Shown one piece after another: positions 21,529 through 31,562 of a stretch of DNA of 64,000 bases; the first letter of the stretch is position 1, and each line of letters opens with the position of its first letter. Made by a program: the position numbers and the translations under genes. The DNA lies in assembly GCA_951799425.1 (NCBI GenBank), contig OX637409.1, forward strand, positions 16,037,460 to 16,101,459, given 5' to 3'. Below the pieces are notes generated by a model. It saw only the letters and a program-made list of their open reading frames with translations. It had not been told where the DNA came from and searched no databases. The DNA is from Ilex aquifolium. Lineage: Eukaryota; Streptophyta; Magnoliopsida; Aquifoliales; Aquifoliaceae.

Positions 21529-22617
21529 CTAGTCTTTCTTAAGTTCAGCTTTCAGCTCAGCAACCTCTCCCTTCAGGCTAGCATTCTCTTTTTGCAGCTC
21601 ATCCCTTTCTTGCTCAGCCTTGTGAAGAGAGTCAAGAAGCTTCTGACCAATGGAGGTAAGGAAGATGGTGGACAGAGAGTCAGGAGAAGGAGAATCATCC
21701 CTCTTACGCTTCCTTGAACTCGTGACGGTGTTTCCGTCCTTGTCAGAATCCCCGTCCTCATCAGAATCAGAGAAAGAGGTCCAGGAAGAGTAAGGAATAG
21801 TGGAAAACTCAAACTCAGTAGCCTCAGCCCCAAGCAAATAGAGGTTTGCACTCGTCATCAGCTCGGAATAAGTCTTAGACTCCACAAGCAACAACTCGTT
21901 GATATTCACCATCCCTGGTAAACCCAGGTCAGGTGGATCTGCACAGCAAGGACATAATGAGAGCATATCTTTAAAAGGAGAATACTCAAAAGAGCTATGC
22001 TCGAGCTTACCAATACAAGAGAAGCTCTTCCAGGACCGAGGAATCCTAGCTTTACGACAGCGATCCTCAGGAGACCTCCAAGCCTCTCCAGAAGCGAAGA
22101 AGAAACGCTTAGACCACCCTTCAGGGTTGGAGGGAAGATCTAGAACCAAAGGGCGTAAATTGAAATCCCTCCAACGGAAGAAACTGAAGCAGGGGGCATC
22201 ATCTTCTCCAATCTCAAAGAAGTATAGAAACTCAGAGACAAAGGGGAACCTGCCAAGAGCATGCAGGCGGCAGAACAAGAAGAAGCTTACCATAGCACCC
22301 CATCCTCGTGGAGAAAGGCGAGAAGGGCACAGGCCATAATAGGCAAGAACTCGCCCAATGGCCGGATGAATGGGAAGGCGAAGTCCCATGTGCATAGCAC
22401 CTTCAAAGAAACAAACTTCCCCACGGGGGTGGTAGTTGCAAGGCTCGTCGGAAGAAGAGACTCGCAAAGGCAAGTCGAGATCAGGGAAAAACCGTTTTTT
22501 GATGTCCACCAAATCAGAAGATACAAGTATGGAAGGGAACAGATAGCGACAATGCCACTTCCATTCGATTCCAAAGGAGGATCGTTCCTGGAACAAAGAA
22601 GATGCAAAAGCAGCCAT
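21529..22617 (-). CDS. Antisense gene B of the Tat element: Transposase_28-type protein with C-terminal coiled coil
   Basis: An uninterrupted 362-codon frame runs antisense to gag-pol. The middle (GEVCFFEGAMHMGLRLPIHP, YYGLCPSRLSPRGWG) resembles the plant 'putative gypsy type transposon' family (Pfam Transposase_28), found in antisense frames of Tat elements. A conserved-looking Trp/Phe-rich region follows (FSFFRWRDFNLRP, GWSKRFFF). Then come an acidic and basic stretch (SDSDEDGDSDKDG, SRKRKRDD; a likely nuclear signal) and a heptad-like coiled coil to the end (KAEQERDELQKENASLKGEV). The function of the family is unknown despite its name; no transposase catalytic triad is apparent. Start MAAFASSL is the first ATG of the frame. 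It is intact, unlike pol on the other strand. Confidence 0.7.
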   Translation of the reverse strand: MAAFASSLFQERSSFGIEWKWHCRYLFPSILVSSDLVDIKKRFFPDLDLPLRVSSSDEPCNYHPRGEVCFFEGAMHMGLRLPIHPAIGRVLAYYGLCPSRLSPRGWGAMVSFFLFCRLHALGRFPFVSEFLYFFEIGEDDAPCFSFFRWRDFNLRPLVLDLPSNPEGWSKRFFFASGEAWRSPEDRCRKARIPRSWKSFSCIGKLEHSSFEYSPFKDMLSLCPCCADPPDLGLPGMVNINELLLVESKTYSELMTSANLYLLGAEATEFEFSTIPYSSWTSFSDSDEDGDSDKDGNTVTSSRKRKRDDSPSPDSLSTIFLTSIGQKLLDSLHKAEQERDELQKENASLKGEVAELKAELKKD

Positions 22618-22752
22618 CGAAAATGCTGGTAAGGAAAAAGACGCAAGAAATCAAGAAGAAAGTCAAGAATAGGTCATGCACTTGGGAGCTTTTCAGGAAA
22701 CTAAGAGCCAAGAAAGAGGGAATCAAGTGGCCTGTTTAGTTTCTTAATTATG

Positions 22753-22836
22753 GAAAGTGGTTACAGTTAGGGAAAGTGGCTACGGTTATGGAAAGTGGCT
22801 ACGGTTATGGAAAGTGGTTGCGGTTATGGAAAGGGG
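22753..22836. repeat. 19-bp tandem repeats, about 4.4 copies
   Basis: GAAAGTGG(C/T)TACGGTTATG repeats four times and then decays. It lies 135 bp upstream of antisense gene B, in its likely promoter region, and could hold repeated regulatory sites. From 22840 to 23919 I see no gene, only GAGCTC-rich degenerate repeats (about 23230-23480) and an AT microsatellite. Confidence 0.85.
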
Positions 22837-23746
22837 AAAGACGTGGCGGTTATGGGAAGCGGTTGAGAGAAGAAACGCGGGAAAAGAAATCAGATACTAC
22901 CCCTCCTATTTGCACTCAAAACAACCAACAAAAATTCTGACCCCACCAAGTAACGTATCCTCCATAGTTGAGCTCGGCCCAGTCAAAAACAGAACACTTG
23001 TATAGCAAGTCTTTAAGGCTTACAATTCTAAGAGCCCTGCTCACGTTAGAGGAGAAGAATTCATCAAAGGAACTCAACAGCCTCTGAAAGTTCATAACAT
23101 TGCCTAAAGAAGGTCTGAAGCATCCCTCAAAACAAGATGGGGGAAAAAGAGAGGAAAAACGTAGAAGAAGGTCTTCTATTTTTTGGAGCAATGAAATTTA
23201 TTATCTGTTCCAGAAAAGGGTCCGTTGAAAGAATCATGGAGCTCAGACATAACCTTTAAGTTCAGACAAAAGAGCGATGAAGCTCATAAATAAACTTTGA
23301 GATCAGACAACAGAGCCAAGTAGCTCAAAAGCGCTCTGCAGTTCATACAAAAAGATAAAGAGCTCAGTAAGAGCTTTTAGGTTCAAAAGAAGAACCGTCT
23401 TAGCTCAGCAAGAATTCATAGGCTCACAAGCACGAGCTATGCAACTCTGAAGGAGCACGCCAGTTCAGAGTTAAAGATGAGCAGCTCAGAAAGAAGAAAG
23501 AATAAGGAGTGGATCCCTAGGGTGCCAACCACCGAGCTTAAAAGGCTCAGGAGAAGCAATTGAACATAACACCAAGTCCCCTGTACTCTTCAAATCTAGT
23601 AATTTCGCTTCAAGAAGTGCACATCACCCCTCAAAGCAAAAGGGGGCAAGGGGAGTATACAAAGTTGTACATGCAAATCAAGTCAGATAAGTAAACAGTT
23701 GCGATTCGAGATCAAAATCCAAAGATACATATGTGCTGAAATTGAA

Positions 23747-23748
<2 letters not shown>

Positions 23749-23826
<78 letters not shown>
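23749..23826. repeat. (AT)39 microsatellite
   Basis: A pure AT dinucleotide tract of 78 bases inside the 3' half of the Tat element, just downstream of the end of antisense gene A. It is likely to be length-variable and able to extrude a cruciform. Confidence 0.95.
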
Positions 23827-23829
<3 letters not shown>

Positions 23830-23919
23830 CTGAGCCAACAAAAGGAAAACAAATGAAGATTGCAAAATAGTTTAAGCCAAATTACACCTCAAAAAGTTTT
23901 TACAAAGAAATTGCACATC

Positions 23920-26515
23920 CTAAATCTCTGAAGGGGGAGTGGACAGAAGGCCCTGCAGCTCGGCAGACACAGCATCAGCAGGAGAAGCAGAACCCAGGAG
24001 CTCAGTAAGCAAGGATCCTGATGCGGGAGGAGTAGAATTTTCGGGAACGCTGACCCCAGGAGCCTCTGCCGTATCAGGCAATGATGTCTGTTCAAGTGCC
24101 TCAGCCACCGGGTCAGCAGATGAGGGCACAACAAGAACAGTAAAGGGAAAAGCAGAGGTATCTTGGAGTGGAGCTTCGGGAGGAAGAACTGAGGTGTCCT
24201 CCTCACCACTAGAGTCAGATTCCTCCAATTCCCCCTCTTTAGGGATGGGAAGGTTGAAGTCCAGGTCAGGATACTGCTTGGAAGCCTTACGCTGGAAAGC
24301 AATCCATCCACAAGCCCATTGAGTGGTAGCGTCATCAGTCAGCTCGGCTATCAAAGCATTCTTTTCCTCGAGTTCCTGGTGAAGAACCCCATTTGCCTCA
24401 CTGATGGTCTCGTATTCTCTCTTCATGAATTCAAGAGAATTACGGGCGTCAAAGGCCTCCTGGTTAGCTTTAGCCCAGAGCTCAGTCTTGTTCTTCAACT
24501 CATCCCCCTGAATTCTTAGCTCGTCACGAGCCTTCTTTTCTCCCTCCTCAGCCTTAAGCTTGGCTGCTTTGAAGCTCTTGAGGTCAGAAGATTGCTTCTC
24601 CAGTTGCTCGGTAAGGTCCTTCACTCGGTTTTTGAGATCATCATTCTCAAAGGCCTGCTCTGCAACCTTGAGCTCGTATGCCTTCAGAACTTGGGCAGAA
24701 GATTCCGAAGACCGAACCCTCTTCACGAGCCCCTTTACATGGATGGCCAGCTAAAGACACAAATACATATAGATAAGCTATAAACAACTATGATATAAGG
24801 ACAAGAGGATGCCGAAAAGTGTCAATACTTACAGTGGCTGCTCCCTGAAGAGCTGATGTAAAGGATTCTTCGAGATCCATGGTAGCAGACTTCACGACGT
24901 CAGACTCAGGAAGAATGGAGGAAATAGCCCCTGCGGCGAGCTCCATGTTTTCAAAAAATGAATCCTCCTCTTCCTTCACGTCGGGGAGCGACCCTTTCTT
25001 GCTCTCAGAACCCACCCGTGGGGTCTTAATGAGCTTCCCCGAAGAGCTATACTTGAACTTACCAGGTCGGATGCTTGGGATCACATCCAGAGCCCTTGCA
25101 ACCTCTGACGAGGAAGGAGAGTTAGGTCCTTCCTCTGAAATAGGCAGAGGCTTTGGAGAAGAACGGGTCTTCACCACCTCAGAAGAGCCGGGGGGAGGAG
25201 CTGGGCCTTCGGCAGTAGGAGAAGAAGTTGACTCCTCCACTTTCCGAACTTTGGCCTGAGGAGCAGAGCTACTCCCAGAACCAACCTGGACTTTTCGCTT
25301 GCTACCTCGACTGCTCTTTGACAATTTGTCCACCTTTGCTTGGATTTCCTCAGGGTTGAGCTTCATAGTGGTGGGACCTGGAGGATCTGAGCTAGAACAG
25401 TTATATAAAACGAAATAAAGAGAGAGATAAAAGAACCCTTAGGAAAGGAGGGTTACCAGAAGCTTCTTCAGGACGGAGCACAGAAATAGGAAGCGGAGCC
25501 TCAATCTCAACCTCAGGAAGGCTGAACCCACTGTCCACCAAAACCTGGGGCAAAAGGAGCTCAGAATATCTTCGGGGGGTTAACTTTGCCAATATCCCCC
25601 TCACCTCTTGCTCCTCAGCACTGAGTTCGAGGCGGGTACCTGAAAAACACAACGGCAGAGCAGAGTTAGGGGCTCATGGCCCTCGAAATGTAGGACACGA
25701 CCTACCCAATTAGGGACTCACCGAAGTTATCCGGGCGAGCCCAGGCTTTGGGGATACCCAATGTATCCGACCTGTCAGCAGGGTTATATTCCCAGTTGAT
25801 GCCCCCGACAAAGAAGAAATATTCCTTCCAATGCTTATGGGAGGTCGGAATATGAGAAATAAGCTGTCTAACGTTGGTGCGCTTGGAGGCATACAGGAAA
25901 CCTTCAGAGGTCTGTTTTACATTGAAGAATTCAAGGAATAATGGAAGGGTAGGGACTTCGAGGCCTGACTTCTTGAAGAACCAGGAAACCCGCTAACACT
26001 CCCCAGAAGTTAGGAGAAAGTTGAGAGGGGCACACATGGAAGTACTGCAGGATGACCTTGAAGAAAGGATGCATAGGAAAACGAAGGCCGTTATCAAAGG
26101 CAGCCTCAAAAAAGCAAACTTTCTTATTAACCTGGGCAACGAAGGGAGTAAAGTCGTCTGGGCTCAAAAGCTCAACACCCTCAGGGAACCTATAAAGAGT
26201 ACGCAAAACATTCAACAAAAAAGGGGTGAGCTTGCTAGGGCCCACTTGCTCGGCTAACTCATAAGCAGCCCCTAAATATGTTGAGACGTCAGAAACCCCA
26301 ACTCCACTAACCTTACTTTTACCCTTGTCTGACTTGGGGGGCAGGGGAGTGGGAGTTGAGGGAGGCTCTTCGGTATTTACCGCAGAATCAACGGCATCTA
26401 CCCCAGGGAAGTTATCTATCTCATCACCTACCTCCCCTAATTCAGTATCCTCTTCGGCTGACTTAGGCCCTAAAAGTGAAACAGAGGAGCGAGTGGCTCC
26501 AGAGGAGGCAGACAT
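23920..26515 (-). pseudogene. Antisense gene A of the Tat element: spliced Transposase_28-type coiled-coil protein (one frameshift)
   Basis: Four exons with good GT-AG borders and matching phases are inferred: 26515-25722, 25639-25457, 25386-24833 and 24750-23920, about 787 residues. The start is MSASSGATRSS. The Transposase_28-type region (KVCFFEAAFDNGLRFPMHP, FHVCPSQLSPNFWG) is followed by FFKKSGLEVPTLPLF in another phase, so one base seems missing near 25990. This is the only lesion I see. Exon 3 is Ser/Pro/Lys-rich with a basic SRGSKRKVQ. Exon 4 is a long coiled coil (from AYELKVAEQAFENDDLKNRV to LHQELEEKNALIAELTDDA) and ends with an acidic, Pro-rich tail. Antisense introns inside a retroelement would be spliced only from the antisense transcript, so they survive retrotransposition of the sense RNA. 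Function unknown. Confidence 0.65.
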
Positions 26516-27149
26516 GATAGGAAGGGAAAAAGGAAGGTGAAAGGAACGATAAAGCAAAGGAGCACGGGTTAGGCACTCTTTGATAACCCTTGGGTCAGCA
26601 CAGTAACTCCCGACGGCAAGAATGTGAACTATAGAGCTCCAATCGACGAAATAAGGAAGGGGGGCTAAGCAATGGTCGCGATTCCAAAAATAAAAAAATC
26701 GAAAAGCCCAAAAATGCAGCAACCACCTCGAATTCGAGGGATCCAGAGTAAAGGAAGGAAGAGGAAGGGGCAAAGGACGTACCTAACTCAGGAATAGCAG
26801 TGAACGGAAGTCTGGAGCACTATCAGGGGAAGGAGGCGATGTGAAACTTCGAAACGAGGCCTGGGAATTCGATTTCAAGCAAGAAAGCAGAAATGTTCAA
26901 TGGTCCAAAATCGCAGAGAGAATAGAGACGAAGAGCAGTAGAGACGATGAACAGTGTGAAGAAAACGGTTCATATAGCTGTTTCTGTGTATTTAAAGCTT
27001 GAAGGACGTGGGCTGAGACATGCGCGGGAATCGAGGAGAAGTCATGACTACTGCAAACTGTCAAAAATCTCCAGGTCACGTATTAGCCACGTGAATATTT
27101 AACTCAGTCTGGAATGCAGGTCAGCCCTTACCTAAGCCAGCTTAAGGCA

Positions 27150-27165
27150 AGAGCTGGGGGGCAAC
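27150..27165 (+). other. Polypurine tract of the Tat element
   Basis: AGAGCTGGGGGGCAAC directly precedes the 3' LTR, in the position of the plus-strand primer. Confidence 0.75.
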
Positions 27166-27879
27166 TGATGATGCCTAAAATAAATAGACACGAGCTCAGG
27201 AAATAAGCTCAGGTCGGGAGCTCCGGTAGAATAAGCAAAGTTCATCCAGCAGTGGTCAGAGCTCATCTAGTCAGCACTAAGAGCTCCCAGCCGGGGACAC
27301 ATACTGAGAAATGATGAATGGACAGCAAGATGACAACGGATACAGTTATAAAGGAAGTAGAACCAATCCAAGGCATGAAACCCGTATTCAACTACGATCC
27401 CCTCCTAAAACTAAGGAGAATCCCACGAAAGAAGGCAAAGATCTCTCCATTTGAGGCCAGCCGTAAGGAGTTTAGGTAACTCCGGAATTATGGATGAAGA
27501 TAGGGCACGGTCCCTTCAACATAGGAAGTAACTCCGGGATAGAGGGGAGGAGGAGGCCATAAAAGGGAAAGGCAACCTCCATCACGAGGGAGAGAGGGCA
27601 ACTAGAAACCCTAATACCCTGAGTATTCTACTGTAACACATTCAATTCATCAATAAAGAAAAAGGAGCCAGAGTCTCCATTAGAGAGTGGACTAGCCGAG
27701 CTCACTAGCCGGTGAACCACTATATTTCTACTATCTTTCACACACTATACGTCGTTAAATATAGCATTCATCCACCACTTTATGGGCCTTGTAGCTCAGA
27801 CACCATATCAAGCCCTATACAGATCACCCAGACAAAATACTTCGATCACATAGCTCATTCCCGAAGGTTTACACCATCA
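27166..27879 (+). repeat. 3' LTR of the Tat element
   Basis: 714 bp, differing from the 5' LTR at four positions by eye. It is followed by the TTGTA duplication and then the right fragment of the MITE that was the insertion site. Confidence 0.95.
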
Positions 27880-27884
27880 TTGTA

Positions 27885-27942
27885 ATACTTTTGATATATT
27901 AAAAGTGCACTATAAAAATTTAATTTTTAAAGGTGTAGAGTG
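27885..27942. mobile_element. Right part of the MITE split by the Tat element
   Basis: It ends with AATTTTTAAAGGTGTAGAGTG, the inverse of the left fragment that begins at 14080. Confidence 0.55.
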
Positions 27943-28112
27943 AAAAATTTATACTCCGTTTGGTAGGAATGATGAAAAATAGAAGGGATACACTTTCTAT
28001 CCTTCAAAGAATGAAAGTATGAATGATACACTTTCATTCTTTTTGTGTTTGGTTGGATAGATGGAAAATAAAAATAACTATTTTTTTTTTTTTTTTTTGT
28101 GGTGGCTAACAT

Positions 28113-28702
28113 TAGAGGTGACAATCGAGTCGAGTCGAGTCGTGTCAGATTCGTGTTGAGTCATTACGAGTTTGTGTCGAACATTAGTCAAACCTAACTC
28201 AACTCATTTAACTAATTGTGTCGTGTCGAGTTGCAAGTTGACCTGTTTTTTCGTATCGTGTTCGTATTCGTGTTGACCTACATAAATTTTGAATAAAAAA
28301 TTTAACGCTAATATTCTATTTTCACTTAATTGAATCCATGTTAATATTTTTTCTATAAACTAAAAATTAACTTAAATAAATATAATAATAATAAGTAAAA
28401 ATATTTTTTTATATAATAATTATGTCAGTGGTTAATAAATAGTTATAAATAATTAACATTTTATATCTATAATACTAGTTAAACATGTGAGTTTCGTGTT
28501 ACCATACAAACAGGAAAATAGAGAAAATATTTATTTTTAAATAAATGGATTGATGGTTTTAATTTTGAGTTTAACTAATTGAACTGAATATAAGTTTTTT
28601 ATACTTCTTGTTCGCGTGTTAGGTCATTTTCAAGTTTGTGTCATAAAATTCGTGTCGAGTTCGAGTCGTGTCATCGTGTTGAGTCGAAAATTTTCACCTC
28701 TA
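28113..28702. mobile_element. hAT-like non-autonomous element nested in the Tourist element
   Basis: Ends TAGAGGTGACAAT and, inverted, TAGAGGTGAAAAT. The flanking 8-mers GCTAACAT (28105-28112) and GTTAAGAT (28703-28710) agree at 6 of 8 positions, suggesting a decayed hAT duplication. The subterminal regions are rich in TCGTGTCGAGT-like repeats typical of such plant elements. No coding region. Confidence 0.65.
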
Positions 28703-28780
28703 GTTAAGATGGAAAAAATATTTTTTTTTAATATAAATATTTTTTTTTAATTTTTTTTTAAAATATATATATATATACTA

Positions 28781-29130
28781 TTCAGAAGGACTTTCCAGTC
28801 AAGGTTCCGACCCCAGTAGCGGTCCCCACAGCCTTGCCTCCTTCTACTCCAGCTAAGAAGGCCTTGCCAACTCTGAGGGTTTCCACAGAGGAAAAACCTA
28901 AAGAGTCTACAGGACCCTCCAAAGTGAAGCCGAAGAAGTCCTCCTCTAAGGACTCTAGTAAGCCAATTAAGCCGTCAGCTGCTGAGCTCCTCAAAATGGC
29001 TCAGGATCTAATCCAGTAGGCTGCCAGCCAGAATTCATCATCTCACAGTTCATCAGCCGGATCCGTTACTCCAGCCTTGGACCCATACCAAGATGCCCAG
29101 GACCTGTATGAAGAATATGATGATCTTGAT
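28781..29130 (+). pseudogene. Captured coding-like fragment inside the Tourist element
   Basis: A 350-bp stretch of balanced base composition sits abruptly between ATATATATA runs. On the plus strand one frame (from 28783) is open for about 116 codons with a single TAG at 29017-29019, where CAG is plausible. The encoded segment is Pro/Ser/Lys-rich (VKVPTPVAVPTALPPSTP, KPKKSSSKDSSKP) and then AAELLKMAQDLIQ and LDPYQDAQDLYEEYDDLD. I do not recognise the parent; a retroelement or pararetrovirus-like polyprotein linker or a host disordered protein are possibilities. No start or stop of a complete gene is present. Confidence 0.55.
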
Positions 29131-29873
29131 ATATATATATACATATTTTTTCATTATATTTTTATATGAAATTAATGTATACATAATATATGTATATTTA
29201 AAAAAATATATTGACAAATAAGATATATCTCAACACAAATAATTAACTTTTCATTAACTTTCCTTCCGATTTTGGAGGAATTGATTTTAGTGAGTTGGAA
29301 GGAAAGTTAATCCATCTGCTTTTCTATCCTACCTATTTTCCTTCCTTACCAAACATAATATTTTATTTATCCCTCCAATTTTCCATCCTTCTAACTTTTT
29401 GTCCTTCCAATTTTTCATCATACCAAACGGAGCATTAAAAATTTTCAGGATATAAAATGTGAAAAGCCTTATTCCAATCCAACAAGTTTTCAAGTTTTCA
29501 AATTTTCAACTTTACCCCACTATTATTATAAAAAAAAAATGATACATTTCTTTCTTGTTGATTGGATCACATAATTCCTTGCGCCTAATAAGTGTGTGAC
29601 AATAACTTTTTTGGGGTTTAACTATTAGAAAATAAGGTAAATAAAAATTTTAAATAGCTTATCATAAGAAATCTACTAATGATCTATTATGGTGGCGTTG
29701 GAGATTATTTTTAAATTTTAAAAAGTATTTTTTGAATAAATATTTATCAAACATAAAAATATATATATTTTTTCTTTAAATAAGCAAGATTAAGATGTTA
29801 ATAAAGAATACTAAACTACAAAAGACTTTATGAAAATATATGTTTGGATGGTGAATAAAAAAATCTATATAAT

Positions 29874-30268
29874 AAAACAAGATTCAATTTGAATCCTCAA
29901 CTTAACTTAACACAAGAGTGACTGAGATTCACTTCATTTAATGGCTAAAAATTATCATCAAAATTTATTGTTTTTCCTAAATCAGCTTAGACCTTTTTAC
30001 AATAATTAAAGTCATATTTTCCCCAAATTAAAAACTCAATCTACCTGATACATTTTCATGTTGACAAAGGTCAAACAAAATCTTCTATTTTTCATTTTTT
30101 TTTTTTCAGATGGTAGCACAAGATTGATTTTGAATTGTAAAATTATAGATTAGAAAGAAAAAAATAAATTGTTTTTTCATATTTTTATATCACGTGACTG
30201 ATATTCGATTTATTTGTATTATTCATTGCCCTTAGGCACGGGGCACGGGGCACGGGGCACGGGTTATT
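29874..30268 (+). mobile_element. Possible short non-autonomous Helitron
   Basis: It begins A|TCTATATAATAAAAC, a typical Helitron 5' end closely like that of the larger Helitron at 62034. About 360 bp on, GCCCTTAGGCACGGGGCACGGG resembles the 3' hairpin of that Helitron (GTGCCTTTAGGCACGGGC), here expanded by a 7-bp repeat. A clean CTAG terminus is missing, so the 3' end is uncertain. Confidence 0.4.
30236..30263. repeat. GCACGGG heptamer repeat, four copies
   Basis: Four exact tandem copies of a GC-rich 7-mer in otherwise AT-rich DNA, at the position of the 3' hairpin of the possible Helitron at 29874-30268. Confidence 0.9.
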
Positions 30269-30869
30269 ATTATATTTATATATAAGTCATAAATACTAAT
30301 ATACCTCCAAATACACTATCACACGAGATTAATTCAATTTATATCTACTTTGATCTAATGACACAAATTTATTAAAAAAAAATTTTGCTCAAAAATATAT
30401 TCTTCTCTATACGGCCTCTTGTCTCATGCAACTCAATCAACACTCTTTTTAATGCGAAACAACCTATTACTCTATACTTATTTCTCTCTTTTCTCTTCCC
30501 TATCTCTAATTTTAAATTACTTAATTTAAAAAAATTAATTGTTGTTTATTATAATATATGTGTGAAAAAATGTCAATATTTATTTTTTAGTATTACAAAT
30601 AAGTCTGTCAATCGGGGTGAGACGGATTTATGTCGAGTCTTAGCGGGCTAGTTTCAAAACATACTTCACCTTAAATTTGATTCATTTATTAATTCATGTC
30701 TAACGAATCGTATCATATCAGATTTGTGTTATATATGAACCGTATATAACTGGTATATAAATAAGTCATGTCTTGTATTTTTCTTTTGATTGTCTTTATT
30801 CATACTCGATTTATTTATTAATCGTATCGTGTCGTGTCGTATTCACTAGTTTACTAAGTGAGTGACTTA
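30269..30869. other. AT-rich intergenic DNA
   Basis: No gene is recognised. TCGTATCGTGTCGTGTCG-like repeats near 30815-30845 resemble the interior of hAT-like elements such as the one at 28113-28702, so this is probably another decayed copy. Confidence 0.4.
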
Positions 30870-31383
30870 CACTCCGTTTGGTAGGAAAGATAGAAAGTTG
30901 GAGGGATGGAAAGTAAGAGGGATACACTTTCTATCATTCAAGGAAGAAAAAATATGAATGATACACTTTTCTTTTTTTGTATTTAGTAGGATGGATGGAT
31001 AGAAAATAAAAATAATTAATTTTTTTTTTGCTAAATCAAATGGAATAAATATTTTTTTTTATTTTTAGATTTAAAAAATATATATAAATACATATTTCAT
31101 CATTGTATTTATATATGAAATTAATGTATACATAATATATATATATATCAAATGATATAAAGAGAAATAAGATACATTTCAATACAAATAATTAATTTTT
31201 CATTCACTTTTTCTCCCGATTTTGGAGGGATTGATTTTGATAAGTTGGAAGGAAAATCATTCATCCACTTTTCCATCCTTTTTATTTTTCTTCCTTACCA
31301 AACATGATGTTTTATCTATCCCTTCATCTTTCTATTCTTCCAACTTTTTATCTTTTTATTTTTTCATCATACTAAACTGAACA
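30870..31383. mobile_element. Tourist-like element, copy 2 (empty form)
   Basis: TTA at 30867-30869 and 31384-31386; left end CACTCCGTTTGGTA, right end on the other strand TGTTCAGTTTAGTATGATG. It aligns with both flanks of copy 1 (TACACTTTCTATC..TTCAA, CCGATTTTGGAGG.ATTGATTTT, CCTTACCAAACAT.AT) and so gives the pre-insertion structure. Confidence 0.8.
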
Positions 31384-31562
31384 TTAAGGAAGATTCTACT
31401 CTTCTAATTTCGTATTGTGCTTAAATTAGATTAACGAAGTATGACATATTTTAATCACATAGTAGTGCTATTAAAAAGATACAAATGTCAGCGGTTCACC
31501 CGTTGATAATATCTGAATTATATCATAATTATTAGAGTACAATTTCTTCATCCATTTATCAT

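Larger units (their letters stand above)
14274..27879 (+). mobile_element. Complete Ty3/Gypsy LTR retrotransposon, Tat lineage, 13.6 kb, with antisense genes
   Basis: The 5-bp duplication TTGTA lies at 14269-14273 and 27880-27884. The LTRs at 14274-14987 and 27166-27879 are each 714 bp, begin TGATG and end CATCA, and differ at 4 positions by eye. The order PBS, gag, protease, RT, RNase H, second (archaeal-type) RNase H, integrase is that of the Tat lineage, which is known for dual RNase H, a long 3' region and antisense ORFs. Between integrase and the 3' LTR there are 6.6 kb with tandem repeats and two antisense genes. Pol carries stops at 17456, 18623 and 19872 and a frameshift near 19485, so this copy cannot make its own full polyprotein unless stops are read through. 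Confidence 0.95.
27952..29434. mobile_element. Tourist-like (PIF/Harbinger) element, copy 1, with two insertions
   Basis: TTA lies at 27949-27951 and 29435-29437. The ends are TACTCCGTTTGGTA on the left and the complement, TGCTCCGTTTGGTA, on the right. A second copy of the same family at 30870-31383 has the same ends and flanking TTA but lacks two blocks: the hAT-like element at 28113-28702 and the coding-like segment at 28781-29130. Without these, copy 1 would be about the size of copy 2 (514 bp). Confidence 0.8.
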
